Source: Manihot esculenta (taxonomy: Eukaryota; Streptophyta; Magnoliopsida; Malpighiales; Euphorbiaceae). From it: a stretch of DNA of 64,000 nt. Under the pieces are notes generated by a model, which saw nothing but the letters and a program-made list of their open reading frames with translations, did no database searches and was not told the origin of the DNA. The stretch covers positions 1,428,389 to 1,492,388 of the forward strand of contig NC_035174.2 in NCBI RefSeq assembly GCF_001659605.2, read 5' to 3'. Below are positions 1 through 13,864 of this stretch, in pieces. How positions within the stretch are numbered: the stretch's first letter is position 1; each line of letters opens with the position of its first letter. The position numbers were made by a program, and so were the translations under genes.

Positions 1-28
1 TCTGACCTATGCCGATCTGTTTGGACAG

Positions 29-1438
29 GGCATCTGCTGAAGAAGCCATACAAAGGATGCAGGGTCATGTGATTGGTCAACAGCCAGTGCGCATTTCTTG
101 GGGCAGGAAACAGGTATTTCCATTTTGAGATATCTAGTGAGAATATTTTCTGCTATCTTATATCTTGCAATGTGATGCTTCATTTCTAATCCATAAACAA
201 CAATTTAAATTTTCAGTTTAAATAAATGCCATGAAGAAGGTGAAGGATACAGTTCATGATGGAATTCTGTATGGAATATATGGAATATTGTGGAATAGTT
301 TTTCTTTTCTTTACAGTAGCCTTGCTAATATATGGTACTGTCTTATTGTAGGATGCAACAGGAATCTGGGGTCAGCAAGTTGATCAGTGGAGTGCCTATT
401 ATGGTTATGGACAAGGTTATGATGTCTATGGTTATGGGGCAACACAAGATCCATCATTATATGCATATGGTGCATATGCCGGTTATCCACAGTATCCTCA
501 ACCGGTAAGCATCTCAACACTTGCTGCAACTATTACAGTTTGACTTGGTGTTTTTCGTTATGCTAATAGTAGCAACTTTGAAGAGTAACTTTGGTCGTTT
601 AGCCCTTAATAGCTGTTCAAAAATTATTTAATTCCTTAAAAGAGCAGTATATAAAGCTAAACGTCTCATTATATGCCATTCTTGGCACTTCATTTTTCCC
701 CTTCCTTTCAAATAAATAGTTGGCGATGTCCTAAAGAGACTGGTAATATAATTCTAAGGGTGATTACAAATATACATGTACAAAGGTAAGAAGTTTTGTA
801 CTGGCAACCTAACTCCAGTGAAATTTAAATCTATCTAGCTGGTATATGAGTTCTGAACTTAAGGCAGAGAACCCCCCATTAGATTTTTTTCCAAACATGA
901 TGAAAATAAAAAACCCTGGAAGGAAGTAGGAGGGTCTGATTCTTTTCTTTTCTGTGTCTTGTGAATAGATAAACTCTGTTAAGATGTTTACTATCTAGTC
1001 AACCTTGGGAGTAGCGATATGGACTTGGCTACATGAATTTTCACATTTTCTATAACCACTGTTTCCGAATGCTGTTGAGGAAGAGATGCTTGGTGAACTA
1101 AGCTGATTTTTTTTTTCTTGAATAAAAAACTGACAATTATTGGATCACCCAATTTTTAGGTTGATGGTGTCCAGGATATGACTGGTGCTCTTCCAGTTGT
1201 AGAACAAAGGGAGGAACTTTATGATCCCTTGGCTGCACCTGATGTTGACAAGTGAAGTATCTCTTCAACTTTGTAGTGTATCTAGGCCCTACATTATCTA
1301 TATTTATTGGCTGATTATTGATTTGGTTCTTTGAATTTGATTGTCAGGTTAAATGCTGCTTACCTTTCTATGCATGGAAATGCCATATTAGGCCGGCCCT
1401 TATGGATGAAGACGTCATCACTTACCCAACAAGCTTAG
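29..1438 (+). CDS. RBP45/47-type RNA-binding protein, 3' part
   Basis: This is the C-terminal part of an RRM protein whose upstream exons lie outside the window. Four exons join in frame: 29-113, 352-504, 1160-1251 and 1348-1438, all with GT-AG borders. The first exon ends an RRM (AEEAIQRMQGHVIGQQ then RISWGRKQ), as in the third RRM of oligouridylate/poly(A)-binding RBP45/RBP47 proteins. The second exon encodes a low-complexity Tyr/Gly/Gln region (repeated YGYG, YAYGAYAGY). The last exons give DPLAAPDVDKLN and end ...GRPLWMKTSSLTQQA. Relatives bind U-rich or poly(A) RNA, and some enter stress granules. I assign the family with confidence but not the member; an At5g19350-type relative fits the tail best from memory. 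The exon boundary at 1251/1348 splits a Lys codon. Confidence 0.85.
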
Positions 1439-2510
1439 GCATCATGGTCCTCTCTCCGTTCAAATTTACGGTACTCGTTAATATTGTTCTGAAGACTGCA
1501 GTAGATTAGACAGTAGATTTGAGAAGTATCCTTAGATGAGGGAAATCTGCCGGCGGCAAAAACATTCTTGATATATGTCTATTTTGCTTAGTGCATGCCA
1601 TGCAGGCGGAGTATGGACAGAGAGAAAACATCTAAAATTTGATGAACCCTTTTTTACTGGTGCATATTTTATTTGTAAAGGAAAACTTAAAGCTTAGAAC
1701 TCTTTGATCGTTGGCAGGCGAGGCTTTATTCTCTCACAGGAATATATAAAATCACTTCTACAGATGAGCTCCTCTCTTGTTCCAGAAATCCTGGAAAATT
1801 GGACGAACAACACTTTTGAGCCACTCTTACCGGAAAATTATTCACTTGACCGTTGATTATAATGAAACTGAATTTATAAGATTTTTAGTATAAAACAGTT
1901 GTAAAATATTGACATAAATTACAGATTAAGAAATTTGAAAGTTAAAGGTTGGTTATTTATTTGTGAAAGTTACTGTGTATAAAAGTAATATAGCCATTTC
2001 TTTTAATTTTATTTTTTAAAATATCACCATCTTTTGCAAAAGGCGGTTGGGGTAAACTTTTTTAATTATTTCAACTATTATATTCATTATTACACGGTCC
2101 GAGTTTTGCTCTACGAACCCTAAATATGAGTTTTAAGTTTGTACAGAACTCAGATCAATCAAGTTTAGCTCTTATTTCTCGAAATCAGTTTTCATCATTT
2201 CGATTTTAATCAGTATCACCTCCTGATTGAATGGGCTCAATTCTAGAATTGAATTGTGATCAGGTCCTCCTATGACTTCCAACAAATATTCCATGGAAAA
2301 ATTCGAAGACACGGACAAGTATTTAAACATTCAAAAATAAAACAGTCAATTGAAAACCAAAAGGAACTACAGTTCTCAAGAAAATACAGTTCTACGTTGC
2401 CGGAATTGAAGTAAACATGTATTGTAGCAATTAAAATTTGAGAATACGAGAAATAAAAAATTTAAATTGCTCATTTTAATGAAGGGAATGGAGTTCTCTT
2501 TGTTCTCAGA
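1439..2510. other. Intergenic, convergent 3' ends
   Basis: This stretch lies between the 3' ends of the RBP gene (+) and ORC1 (-). The first few hundred bases are probably the RBP 3' UTR. I see no coding exon or repeat that I recognise. Confidence 0.5.
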
Positions 2511-5500
2511 TCATAAATACTTAGCCAACCAAGGTAGCTCCTTGCTGCCTTTCAATGCAAAGGCCACATCATCGCTGCAAACAGTAAAGGACTTTGTCAG
2601 ATTATAATGCTGGAGCAGCACTTCCGCTGTACAAATAGATTCTTTTTTGGAAAAGAAAAACATGATGAAGCCCATAGTCACATTCTGGATCTTGACAGTT
2701 GAATTATCATGGTTAGCATTCTCTAGCTTATGCATGTTTGACAAATTTTAGTTCAACAATAATTTCTAGCAAATTTCTAGACTTCGTGGGTGTAAAGCTC
2801 TTTTACACCGTACATGTATCCCAAGTCCTAATCTGCTCCACTCTTTCCACATTGCACCACATAAAGAAGGAAAGAAAGAATGATTCTTATCTCAAGGTTT
2901 GGTTACTGAAACTTTCTGATAATTCCTTGCATGCAAGACTAGTGTACCACTCACACTAAAAGCTAGCTTAAGGGGGCTAGTTCAAGGGGAGGAGTAACTA
3001 TGGCCCATATAAGAGCCATGTTATCCCTTTTCACAACCCCTCACGCTCAAAATTTTACTGGTGCGAGACATATTTTCAGGAGGCCCAACATCGAATAGGA
3101 GGCTCTGATACCATATTAAATTTGAGTCAGGTTTAACTCACCCAAAAACTAACTCAAGCGAGGAGTGCCTATAGCACATATAATAGGCACATTAACATTT
3201 CCACAACAGATGTAGATTCAACAGTTTCCAACATCCTACAGAAGGGATTCTGCTTACAGATCAAAGATCATATTCTACTGAACTGCCAACATCAATAGGA
3301 CTTGTAGTCATGGCAGAAATACAGAAGAATCTCTGGGGAACTAACCTTGGAAAATTGAGCTGCAACTTCTGCAACCTGTGCCTAGCTCCATTTTCACACA
3401 GAATTATTCTGCTTTCACCTAGCATGCATCTGGCAAAGCAAACCACTGGATCAGAAAAATAATTATTTTGCATACGTGTTGAGAAGGGAATGCTCCATAT
3501 GGCTGAATAACATAAGCTCAAATATGCGTGAATATGGGAATGTGGTTTTAGAACTTATGGTATCCATTCGCAGAATAGATAAAAAATAAATAGGGAAGAT
3601 GCAGCTTAGAAGCATGCTTATTTTGAGTTGCCTTTTAGCAACAGGGTTAAGGGACTATCAGCAGAATGAAGGGATCATCTTGTAAATGACACATAAGCTT
3701 GTGTTGCCAAACATTAATCTAACATGTACAAAGAAAGAACACAGAGAATATTTCACTTCTCGATATCAGTTCAGTTTTTCTTGACAACTAGTTAGGTGTC
3801 AGTATTTTCCATCTGAGCCCAACTAGGACAACCAAAGATATGGTCATGACTACAACTGTTCTTCAATCTTCAATACAAGTCTTCAAAATTCATCAAAATT
3901 AGAGTTAACAAGGAAAATATTATGGCTCCCTTAACAAACTAACAAATAAAAGGAATGACTTACCCAACTTTTAAGAGAGTGTCCCAACCAGGAAATGCTT
4001 CTCCGTTGCTAGTACACATACATGAAACAGTAATTGCCAACTGTAACACAAAAGTACATTATAGAAATCAGAAAATCTTTGAACTTGAAAATGCTTGGTA
4101 TTATCTACAAATGTTCCAACCATCCCAACTATACCAGCTAAGTTGTTTACATGTGATATCAAAGTGCGCTAATTATCATTTTATACCAGACAAAGAAGTT
4201 AACGCCATGGTAATGAACAGTGATGAAAGCATGTAATATTGCAGTTCCCTACTTCAGCTTTTGACATCTTCAATTTTCTTATAAAAAACAGAGGCATAGA
4301 TTCACAACATTGCCAGTCCAGAAAGAATAGTCGTAGAAGTTTAAGACTTTGACCTTTTCAAAGGTTGTTTCACTCATCCCTGTTTTATAGAGCTCATACA
4401 CCATAGATGTCAAGAAAATTTTGCTGTGTTTAGAACAATTCTTCATCACCTGTAAAAAGGAGAAATAAAAGAAGGAAAAACAGAAGGAAAACAAGAAAGC
4501 TCAGTTATTCACTAGGACATATACAATCAGCCAATCATAGTTGCAGCTAAAATCCTTCTCCCCATAAACTGATATTCATTTTTTTCTAAGTAAAATATAA
4601 ATAAAAAGCTTCCTTTTCTAATGGGACATTATTTCAAGGAAAACTTTGGTCATTGACCTCTTATATGAATCTCAAAGATTCTGAGTCATAGCCTCATAGT
4701 GAAAGAGACAAATGCATCTACTGAGACAGTGAAGCAAAAGTGTCAAAAGACAACTACTAACAATTTCTGTGATTTATAGTTGAAAATCAACTCACTTGAA
4801 TGTGTGGTGCCTGGAACATTTCCTGGATAGCTGCCTCAACCTCTGACATACCAACAAGGCCTTTTCCTGGAAAGTGATGAGATGTAGATGTACTTAGTGC
4901 AGAAACAACTATGCATTATGAATGAGAAGATAGTAATTCAAAATGGAATTGCATGTATGGTTTGGAAGTCTGCGGCTGACCAAATAAAACACAGCAGTTC
5001 GATAGAATAGAATTTAAAACCATACAAAATTGCAGAATATATAGGAATAAGAGTACTATTATGCCTAAGGGAAATAAAAATATCTTAGAAAATATTAAGA
5101 CAGAAACCATTGGATGTGATCAAATTTTTGTTATTCCCATAACAATATTCTAGATGGATTTTTTATTGTTTCTTTGGTTGGGAAGATCAAAACCTAGTGT
5201 GTCAAAAGTATATGTACCTGCAGGAGTTGAGTCGGAATATGAATTTAATTTCTTAAGATGATAGTCAGCAATTTCTGCTGCACGCCTGCATATCTCCAGA
5301 GCACGACGTGCATCTCCTGAAATAGCTGCTACCTGAAAAAAAAGGCTGCTGGCTCAAAATATTTACAAGATGATGCTTGGAATAAACATTTAATCAGGAG
5401 ATACCTGTCCCCTCAGTGCATAAAATTAGTATATGAGATACAGAACAAAATGAAATACAGATGGAAAAACAATTAGCACAAGGACAGACCTTCCTTGAAG

Positions 5501-5784
5501 CAAATTCTATAGCTTGCTTTTCAAATGCATCAATTCCTTTAAGCCGACTTGAAATGATTTCCTGAAGCTGCTGATAATTATAGGGTCCAAAACAAAGCCT
5601 TTGCATACCCATACGGCTTGAAATACGAGGAAGCAACTTTTCAGGAAGATCCATAGTATTTGCAATTCCTGAAGATCAAATTTTAAGTTGTAACAAAGAA
5701 ATAAAAACACAATCAGTATCATCTATCATAAATAGTATCACTTAAAGCGTTGTATAAGAATGAGAAACAAACAAACACACACAC

Positions 5785-5848
<64 letters not shown>

Positions 5849-8769
5849 AGGGAGGGAGACCTATGACAATCAATTTCGAATGTGGCTTAGTAGGCCAGTC
5901 AAGAATATTGTACAGAACCTGGGATAGAGAAAAGGTCACGCATATTACACTTTTCAATCTTTATTAACATTAAAAATTATGTCCACTATAAAATATCTGT
6001 GATAAATTTTTATACAGTGAAAGAGATGCTTAAGTTACCGACTGATTTCGGGTTACAAGCAGATCAAGTTCATCAATAAGCAGAATACAAGGTCGGTCAT
6101 CTCCTTTTGCCACTTTCTTTCCACCCGAGAATCGTTCATTCAGCAAATGGAGAGCCTTTTTCCAGCTGACTCTGTGTCCACTTAATGCTTCGTATATAAC
6201 CTGAGAGAATGCAGGATATGATATTGTACATCAACCAGACAATCAGTCAAACACTGTCATTGGATAACTTTCACAAATATCGTACCCTGTAAATATTCTC
6301 TGGTGATGCTAACTTTAGACCATTAACCTCGACAAAACAATATGGTTTTATACTTCCTGCATCAACTTCAGACCTTAGGTTCCTCATCACCGCAAGTACA
6401 CTCATTGTCTGCAATTTCATTGCCACAAAAAGATTCCATGAGTTTTTCACTTTGATGACTACCTTTTGGAAGAATGCAACAAATTTTTTATTGACTAAAG
6501 CCAGCAGATTTTTACCTTGCCAGTTCCAGGAACACCATGAACATAAAGGCAGCGCCCTAGACATTGATCATCGCAGATGGCACCTTTTATAAATGCAGTC
6601 ATCTCTTCCATTTCTCTATATCAAATGTGTCAGCCAGTAGAAACTATAAAATAAAATTGGAACAGAAAAGCATTAAGTTCACATACTTATTCCTACAAGG
6701 TAGAGACTTTGGCAACATGGCCAACAGAAGTGTTTCTTTTGCTTTCTCCAGTTCAGTCTTCTTATGGCATCGCACATGTTGTGGGATTCTCTTTGTCCCT
6801 ATCTTCTGAAGTCCAAAGAACTGGCCTTTGCGAGAGTTCTGTCATCATAAAATAATTGATCACTTCAAGTATGGAGCAGCTGCTAAGCTCAAAGCTCAAA
6901 AACATGCAAAAACAAGAATGTCCATACAGCAGCCAACCCATGAGCTGAGGATGTTCTAGCTTGTAAGTTCTTCACACTTTCCTTTTCATACTCGATGTCT
7001 TCATCTGAACAAGATTCCTCATCCTTGGAAGTACCCCAGTCTTCATCACTATCAGCATCTTCACCATCCTACCAAATGACGACGTGGTAGGATTAATTAC
7101 CTTTTGATATGATGAATAGCAACATTGCTTTTATTTTCTTACCTCTTCATCATTATCAATCTCAGCCATTCGCTTGAAAGTGTGCCAATGAATGTCATAT
7201 TCATACTCACACAAGAAAATATCATCTCCTGCATTACTTGCCTTTGCATATTCCTTAGGATTCATAACAAAGCAATGCCGAATAATAGATTCCATCTGCA
7301 GCATCAAGCACTGAAATGGTTATGAACTTCAATATGAAAATTTCTGCCACTCGGGGCATGTTAAATGGTTCTAGTAAAGGCACCACGAGGCACATGCCCC
7401 AGGACCTGAAATGTATACAGGCAGTTCAAGAGTATGCCATTGAGCAAACAGAGTGAGATGTGAAAATAAAAATAATAATAAAACACCATGACAACACAAT
7501 GAATGTACAGAAATTTGGTAGTAATGCAACTAGAAAAGCACACAGGTCAGGAAGCTACCTCTTCTACTAGACAACTTAGTATTTTATGTCAATAGAGATC
7601 AAGTGAACAAATAATAATTAAAAAAACCATGTCAGAAGATCATAGATCATTTCAACTATGCAACTTATAGTGGTCAGATAAGATAACGATCACAACCTCA
7701 ATGTCAGCAAAATCATTTGTTCTATAAAGCTCCCTCCTCAAATTATGAGGCTGTCTTCCAGCATTAGTTTCTTCTGGAATCATATACCATCGCCCCTTAA
7801 ACCAATAGCTGCCATCCACCTCCTTCCATATGCTGTGAATAAGAAGGGGAAAGCTCAACACATATGAACTTAAGCCAATAAAACACTACAAATTTAGAAA
7901 CATATATCCAAATCAAACCTCTCAATATGAGCAGCCCATAAGTCACTAGAGAGAAGCTTCTCCCTCAAAGTTCGAGCAGGTCTTTTCCCCTTAGGCGGCG
8001 CTGGCAACTCAACCTTCATACCCAATTTCCTGGCCTCGCAGAACCCGCAAGTCCAATCCCCTTCTGGGACGTCCTTTAGAGGAGGCTTCAAGCATTTCAA
8101 ATGAAAACCACCTAAACAGCCATCACACTCAATCATTACCGCTTTCCCTGCTTTGAAGCACATTCTACACTCCTCCACTTCCGGGACCTCATCATCAGAG
8201 CTGGCATCCTCTCTTCTTTTCACATACACATCATCCCCTATTCCAAATTCCCCACCATCGTACAGCACTTTCTTATAATAAACCCTCTTCATATTGCTCT
8301 TTTGCTCACTTTTTGTATTCTTTGATGCCAATGCTCTTGTTATCACCTTCTCTTCACGCCGTTTCCTCTTCTTTGTCTCCTGGTAATCTGGTGAAACAGG
8401 AGAGAATGAAACCTCAACCACTTTAGTACTCGATTTTGGCGTTTTTGCGGATTCATAATCTCTCTTGATTTCTGGGGTCTTTGAAGATTCATTTTTCCTT
8501 GAATTTCTTCGGGCTCTTGAAGAATCCTTAACTAATTTTTGAGGTTTTTCAAATTCTTCCACCAATGAATCGTTGTTGGGATTTTCAAGTCGTGAAATGA
8601 TATTTTGAGGGGTGGAAATCTGATCAAGCTTAAGAGATAATCGACGAGACGATCGGCGAGGAAGGTCAACAGCTTGTGGGGTTTGAGGGGTGAGAGAGAT
8701 TGAGGAAGGAGAAGTTTGCTTGGGTTTCTTTGAAGGGGATCGGAGGTTTCTCCTCGGAGTATCCACCAT
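2511..8769 (-). CDS. ORC1: Origin recognition complex subunit 1 (ORC1), PHD-BAH-AAA+
   Basis: ORC1 is the large AAA+ subunit of ORC, which binds origins and loads MCM with CDC6 in the nucleus. Sixteen coding exons keep frame throughout: 8769-7919, 7832-7697, 7295-7143, 7068-6928, 6838-6687, 6615-6516, 6408-6286, 6200-6039, 5918-5861, 5668-5490, 5332-5218, 4866-4796, 4449-4354, 4040-3964, 3429-3346 and 2574-2511. The product is about 853 residues; family members are usually around 800-850. A basic, Ser/Pro-rich N-terminus precedes a C4HC3 PHD finger (Cys201, 204, 215, 218, His223, Cys226, 241, 244) set inside a BAH domain (about 163-188 and 280-385). This arrangement is typical of plant ORC1. 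Walker A is GVPGTGK (505-511), Walker B LIDELD (593-598), and sensor 2 GDARRAL starts near 691. The protein ends ALKGSKELPWLAKYL. An E2F site lies 90 bp upstream of the ATG. Confidence 0.97.
2955..3209 (-). mobile_element. TRIM-like miniature LTR element in ORC1 intron 15
   Basis: Two related direct repeats (about 2955-3046 and 3114-3209) flank a core of only about 67 bp. The matching parts read roughly TCAAGGGGAGGAGTAACTAT and TCAAGCGAGGAGTGCCTATA. On the minus strand the core starts with TGGTATCAGAGCC (3113-3101), the standard primer-binding site complementary to initiator tRNA-Met. Such tiny non-coding LTR elements are known as TRIMs. The repeats have diverged and the outer ends are not certain, so this is an old, incomplete copy. 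It sits wholly inside the last intron of ORC1 (2575-3345) in the same orientation as the gene. Confidence 0.65.
5789..5857. repeat. (GA)n/(GGGA)n microsatellite beside an ORC1 donor site
   Basis: About 27 GA units (5789-5842) are followed by GGGA units up to 5857. On the ORC1 strand this is a CT tract that begins two or three bases after the GT of intron 9 (donor at 5860-5859). Confidence 0.97.
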
Positions 8770-8858
8770 TGTGGGCAGGGCCGGTGGAGACAGGGGCTTA
8801 GCTAAGGTTTTGCAGAGAGGGAAAGTGTGGGGTTTAGATGGAGGCTGAGAGAATAAAT

Positions 8859-8867
8859 GGCGGGAAA
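8859..8867 (-). promoter_or_regulatory. E2F binding site upstream of ORC1
   Basis: On the ORC1 strand the sequence reads TTTCCCGCC, which matches the E2F consensus TTTSSCGC. It lies 90 bp upstream of the ORC1 ATG. Plant ORC genes are known E2F targets, so G1/S regulation is likely; binding here is inferred. Confidence 0.75.
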
Positions 8868-8882
8868 CGTTCCCCCTTTAAC

Positions 8883-8911
8883 CCCCGGCTAACTCCGTGC
8901 CAGCAGCAGCG
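8883..8911 (+). other. Mitochondrial SSU rRNA fragment (NUMT), left part
   Basis: This holds GGCTAACTCCGTGCCAGCAG, the conserved 530-loop region of bacterial-type 16S rRNA (the universal 515F primer site), followed by CAGCG. It continues in register with the rRNA-like block at 10294-10485 once the inserted element at 8912-10293 is removed. It starts only about 16 bp from the E2F site of ORC1. Confidence 0.85.
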
Positions 8912-10293
8912 GGGTTTTTTTGCCAATTTGGTATTGAGCCAAACAAATTTTTTGGCAGTTTAGTTTTAAAAAAAATTAATTGTCATTTTGGGCATGGCAC
9001 TCTTAATAGTGAATTTTTTTTTTTTTAAATATATCAGCCGATAGGGGGATTTTTACCGACCGATATTTAATTTTTTTTTTAATTATAAATTTTGATTTTG
9101 TGTTTGTGTGAATGACGTCGGACAAGACATTTATTTTTTTTTATTTTTTAAGTATTAATATATTATAATAATATATTTATATTATATTAATTTAATAATA
9201 TTATTTATATTATAATTTTTTATAATAATAAATATTTTTATAATTTTTAATATATTAATATATAATATATTTTATTATTAATACTTAAATAAAAAATTAT
9301 AACATTATGTAATTTTAATATCATAAAATTAATATTATATTATAATTAAATATGTGTAAGTTATACGAAAGTAATATAATAAAATATAAATATAATTTTT
9401 ATAATTTTAAATAATTATATTAATTTATTAATTTATTTATTTTTAATACATTATAAATAATTTAATAATTTTATATACATTTAATTTCAGCATAATATAA
9501 TTTTATAATTCTAAATACTAATATATTTAATTTATTAATATTTACTATATTTTATTATTAATATTTAAATAAAAAATATCATTGATGTTATATAATTTTA
9601 ATATTATTCTGTGATTAAATTAATTAATTAATTTTAATAAATTATAAACAATCTAATAATAATATCAACTTTATAAATTACTGTATATTAAAAATAATAA
9701 AATTTATAAAATATAATATTTATGTATTAATAAATTTATAATTAATAGTATTTAATTACAGTATTACCATAATAATATATTAAAAACAGTACTCTTATAA
9801 TTTATACTATTTAAATTGATAATTATTTTTAACTAGTATTATTCAATAAATTTAGTTTTTTAAAAAGTAATTATTTTATTTTTATTTTTTTAATTATTAT
9901 TATATTATAATAATATATTTATATTATAATAATTTGATAATATATTTTTATAATAATAAATATTTTAATATTAATATATTAATGTAATGACACTATAATT
10001 AAAAATAATATCAATTATAAATTTATTAATAGGTAATTATTATATTTAATTTATTTTATATTATTAAATTAATATAATATAAATATATTAATATTTAAAA
10101 AATAAAAAATAAATATTTTAATCTCACATAGCACTAAATTAAAATCTATAATTAAAAAATAAATTTAAACGTGGATCGATAGATCTCTATTAGTTGATAT
10201 ATTTTAAACAAAAAATTTTATGGCGCTTTTGTCAAGAAGGTCTCTCCAAATTGATAATTAAGTTATTTTAAAATCTAAATTGACAAAAACCCT
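8912..10293. mobile_element. AT-rich inverted-repeat element inserted in the rRNA fragment
   Basis: This is a 1382-bp, very AT-rich, non-coding block that separates two adjoining pieces of rRNA sequence. Its ends are imperfect inverted repeats: the left starts GGGTTTTTTTGCCAATTTGG, and the right, reverse-complemented, starts AGGGTTTTTGTCAATTTAG. Similarity continues inward with gaps for roughly 150 bp, for example AAATATATCAGCCGATAG against AAATATATCAACTAATAG. GCAGCG occurs on both sides (8906-8911 and 10294-10299) and looks like a target-site duplication. No transposase is encoded. Long inverted repeats suggest a Mutator-like or foldback non-autonomous element, but a 9-bp duplication is not clear, so the superfamily stays open. 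Confidence 0.7.
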
Positions 10294-10485
10294 GCAGCGA
10301 TAAAATGAAGAGCAATTATTCTTCCGAATGACCGGGCGTAAAAGGCACGTAGCGCTGAATGGGGTTGAAAGTGAAAGTCACCAAAAACTGGCGGAATGCT
10401 CTCGAAACCAATTCACTTGACTGGGACAGGGGAGAGTGGAATTTCGTGTGTAGGGGTGAAATCCAAGATCTACAAAGGAACCAAC
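10294..10485 (+). other. Mitochondrial SSU rRNA (rrn18) fragment (NUMT), right part
   Basis: The sequence follows plant mitochondrial small-subunit rRNA just after the 530 loop: TTCTTCCGAATGACCGGGCG, then GGCGGAATGCTCTCGAAACC, then GAATTTCGTGTGTAGGGGTG and GATCTACAAAGGAAC. From memory it fits mitochondrial rrn18 and not plastid 16S, which has a different GGAATTTCCGGTGGAGCGG block. Scattered changes and small indels show it is a decayed nuclear insertion and not a working rRNA gene. Similarity fades after about 10485. Confidence 0.88.
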
Positions 10486-11248
10486 GGTTGTGGTTTGCAA
10501 ATGTAAAATCACATATTTATATCCGAAATTAATCTATTAAATTCACAATTTATTAAATATTTAAATTTATAAATAATAATTGAATATAAATAAACATATT
10601 GTCCATAACTTATCTTTAAAAAAAAAACGTTCACTTCTGATTGTTACTATATTTAGAATTGAGATAGAGGTAGAACTAGCCTTAGTAATAGTTTATTTTA
10701 ATTGGCTTTGAATTTTATGTGTTAAGCACTATATCTCAAATTTTGGCATAATTTATTAATTACGTATATGTAAAATTATAATTTATTAACAAAAAAATGT
10801 TTTAATAGAAATATTAATTAAAAAATATAAAATAAAATGAATTCATGTGGTGTTTGAGCAGTGATAATTAAGTTGACATGAACACACATAATTTAATTAT
10901 ATTTAAATTATTTGAAAATATATATATATAAGACTTCCAGCAATAAATATACACAGATAAGACAAGATAAGGCAAGGGTGATCGCTTTTAATGCCATTTG
11001 TTATGAGCATCGTTTTGTCTCGATCACGTGACTGAATCAAAGGAGCAAGCAATTGCCCACTTGTTTATCTGATTACACTAGTCTTACATATAATTAAAAA
11101 CCAGAGTTTTCCTGTTCTATTGATACAGCTATTGAAAGCGAAACTTCTTATTAAAATTTGTAATAATAAAATATGATCGTGATGCTAAAACATTTGAATT
11201 ATTATTACCCACGCAGCAAGCACTAATAAATAATGATACCAGAAATTG
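10486..11248. other. Intergenic, 3' of the ALDH gene
   Basis: AT-rich sequence that probably includes the ALDH 3' UTR near 11100-11248. I recognise nothing else in it. Confidence 0.45.

Positions 11249-13864
<2,616 letters not shown>

Noticed and set aside
7361..7410. Short piece reading VLGHVPRGAFTRTI on the ORC1 strand, possibly an extra exon
   Set aside because: Exons 2 and 3 join directly to give the normal BAH sequence, so this piece is intronic.
8883..10485. rRNA-like sequence as plastid or bacterial contamination
   Set aside because: The blocks are diverged, split by a plant-like element and joined to nuclear ORC1 sequence, and the signature fits mitochondrial rrn18 better than plastid 16S.
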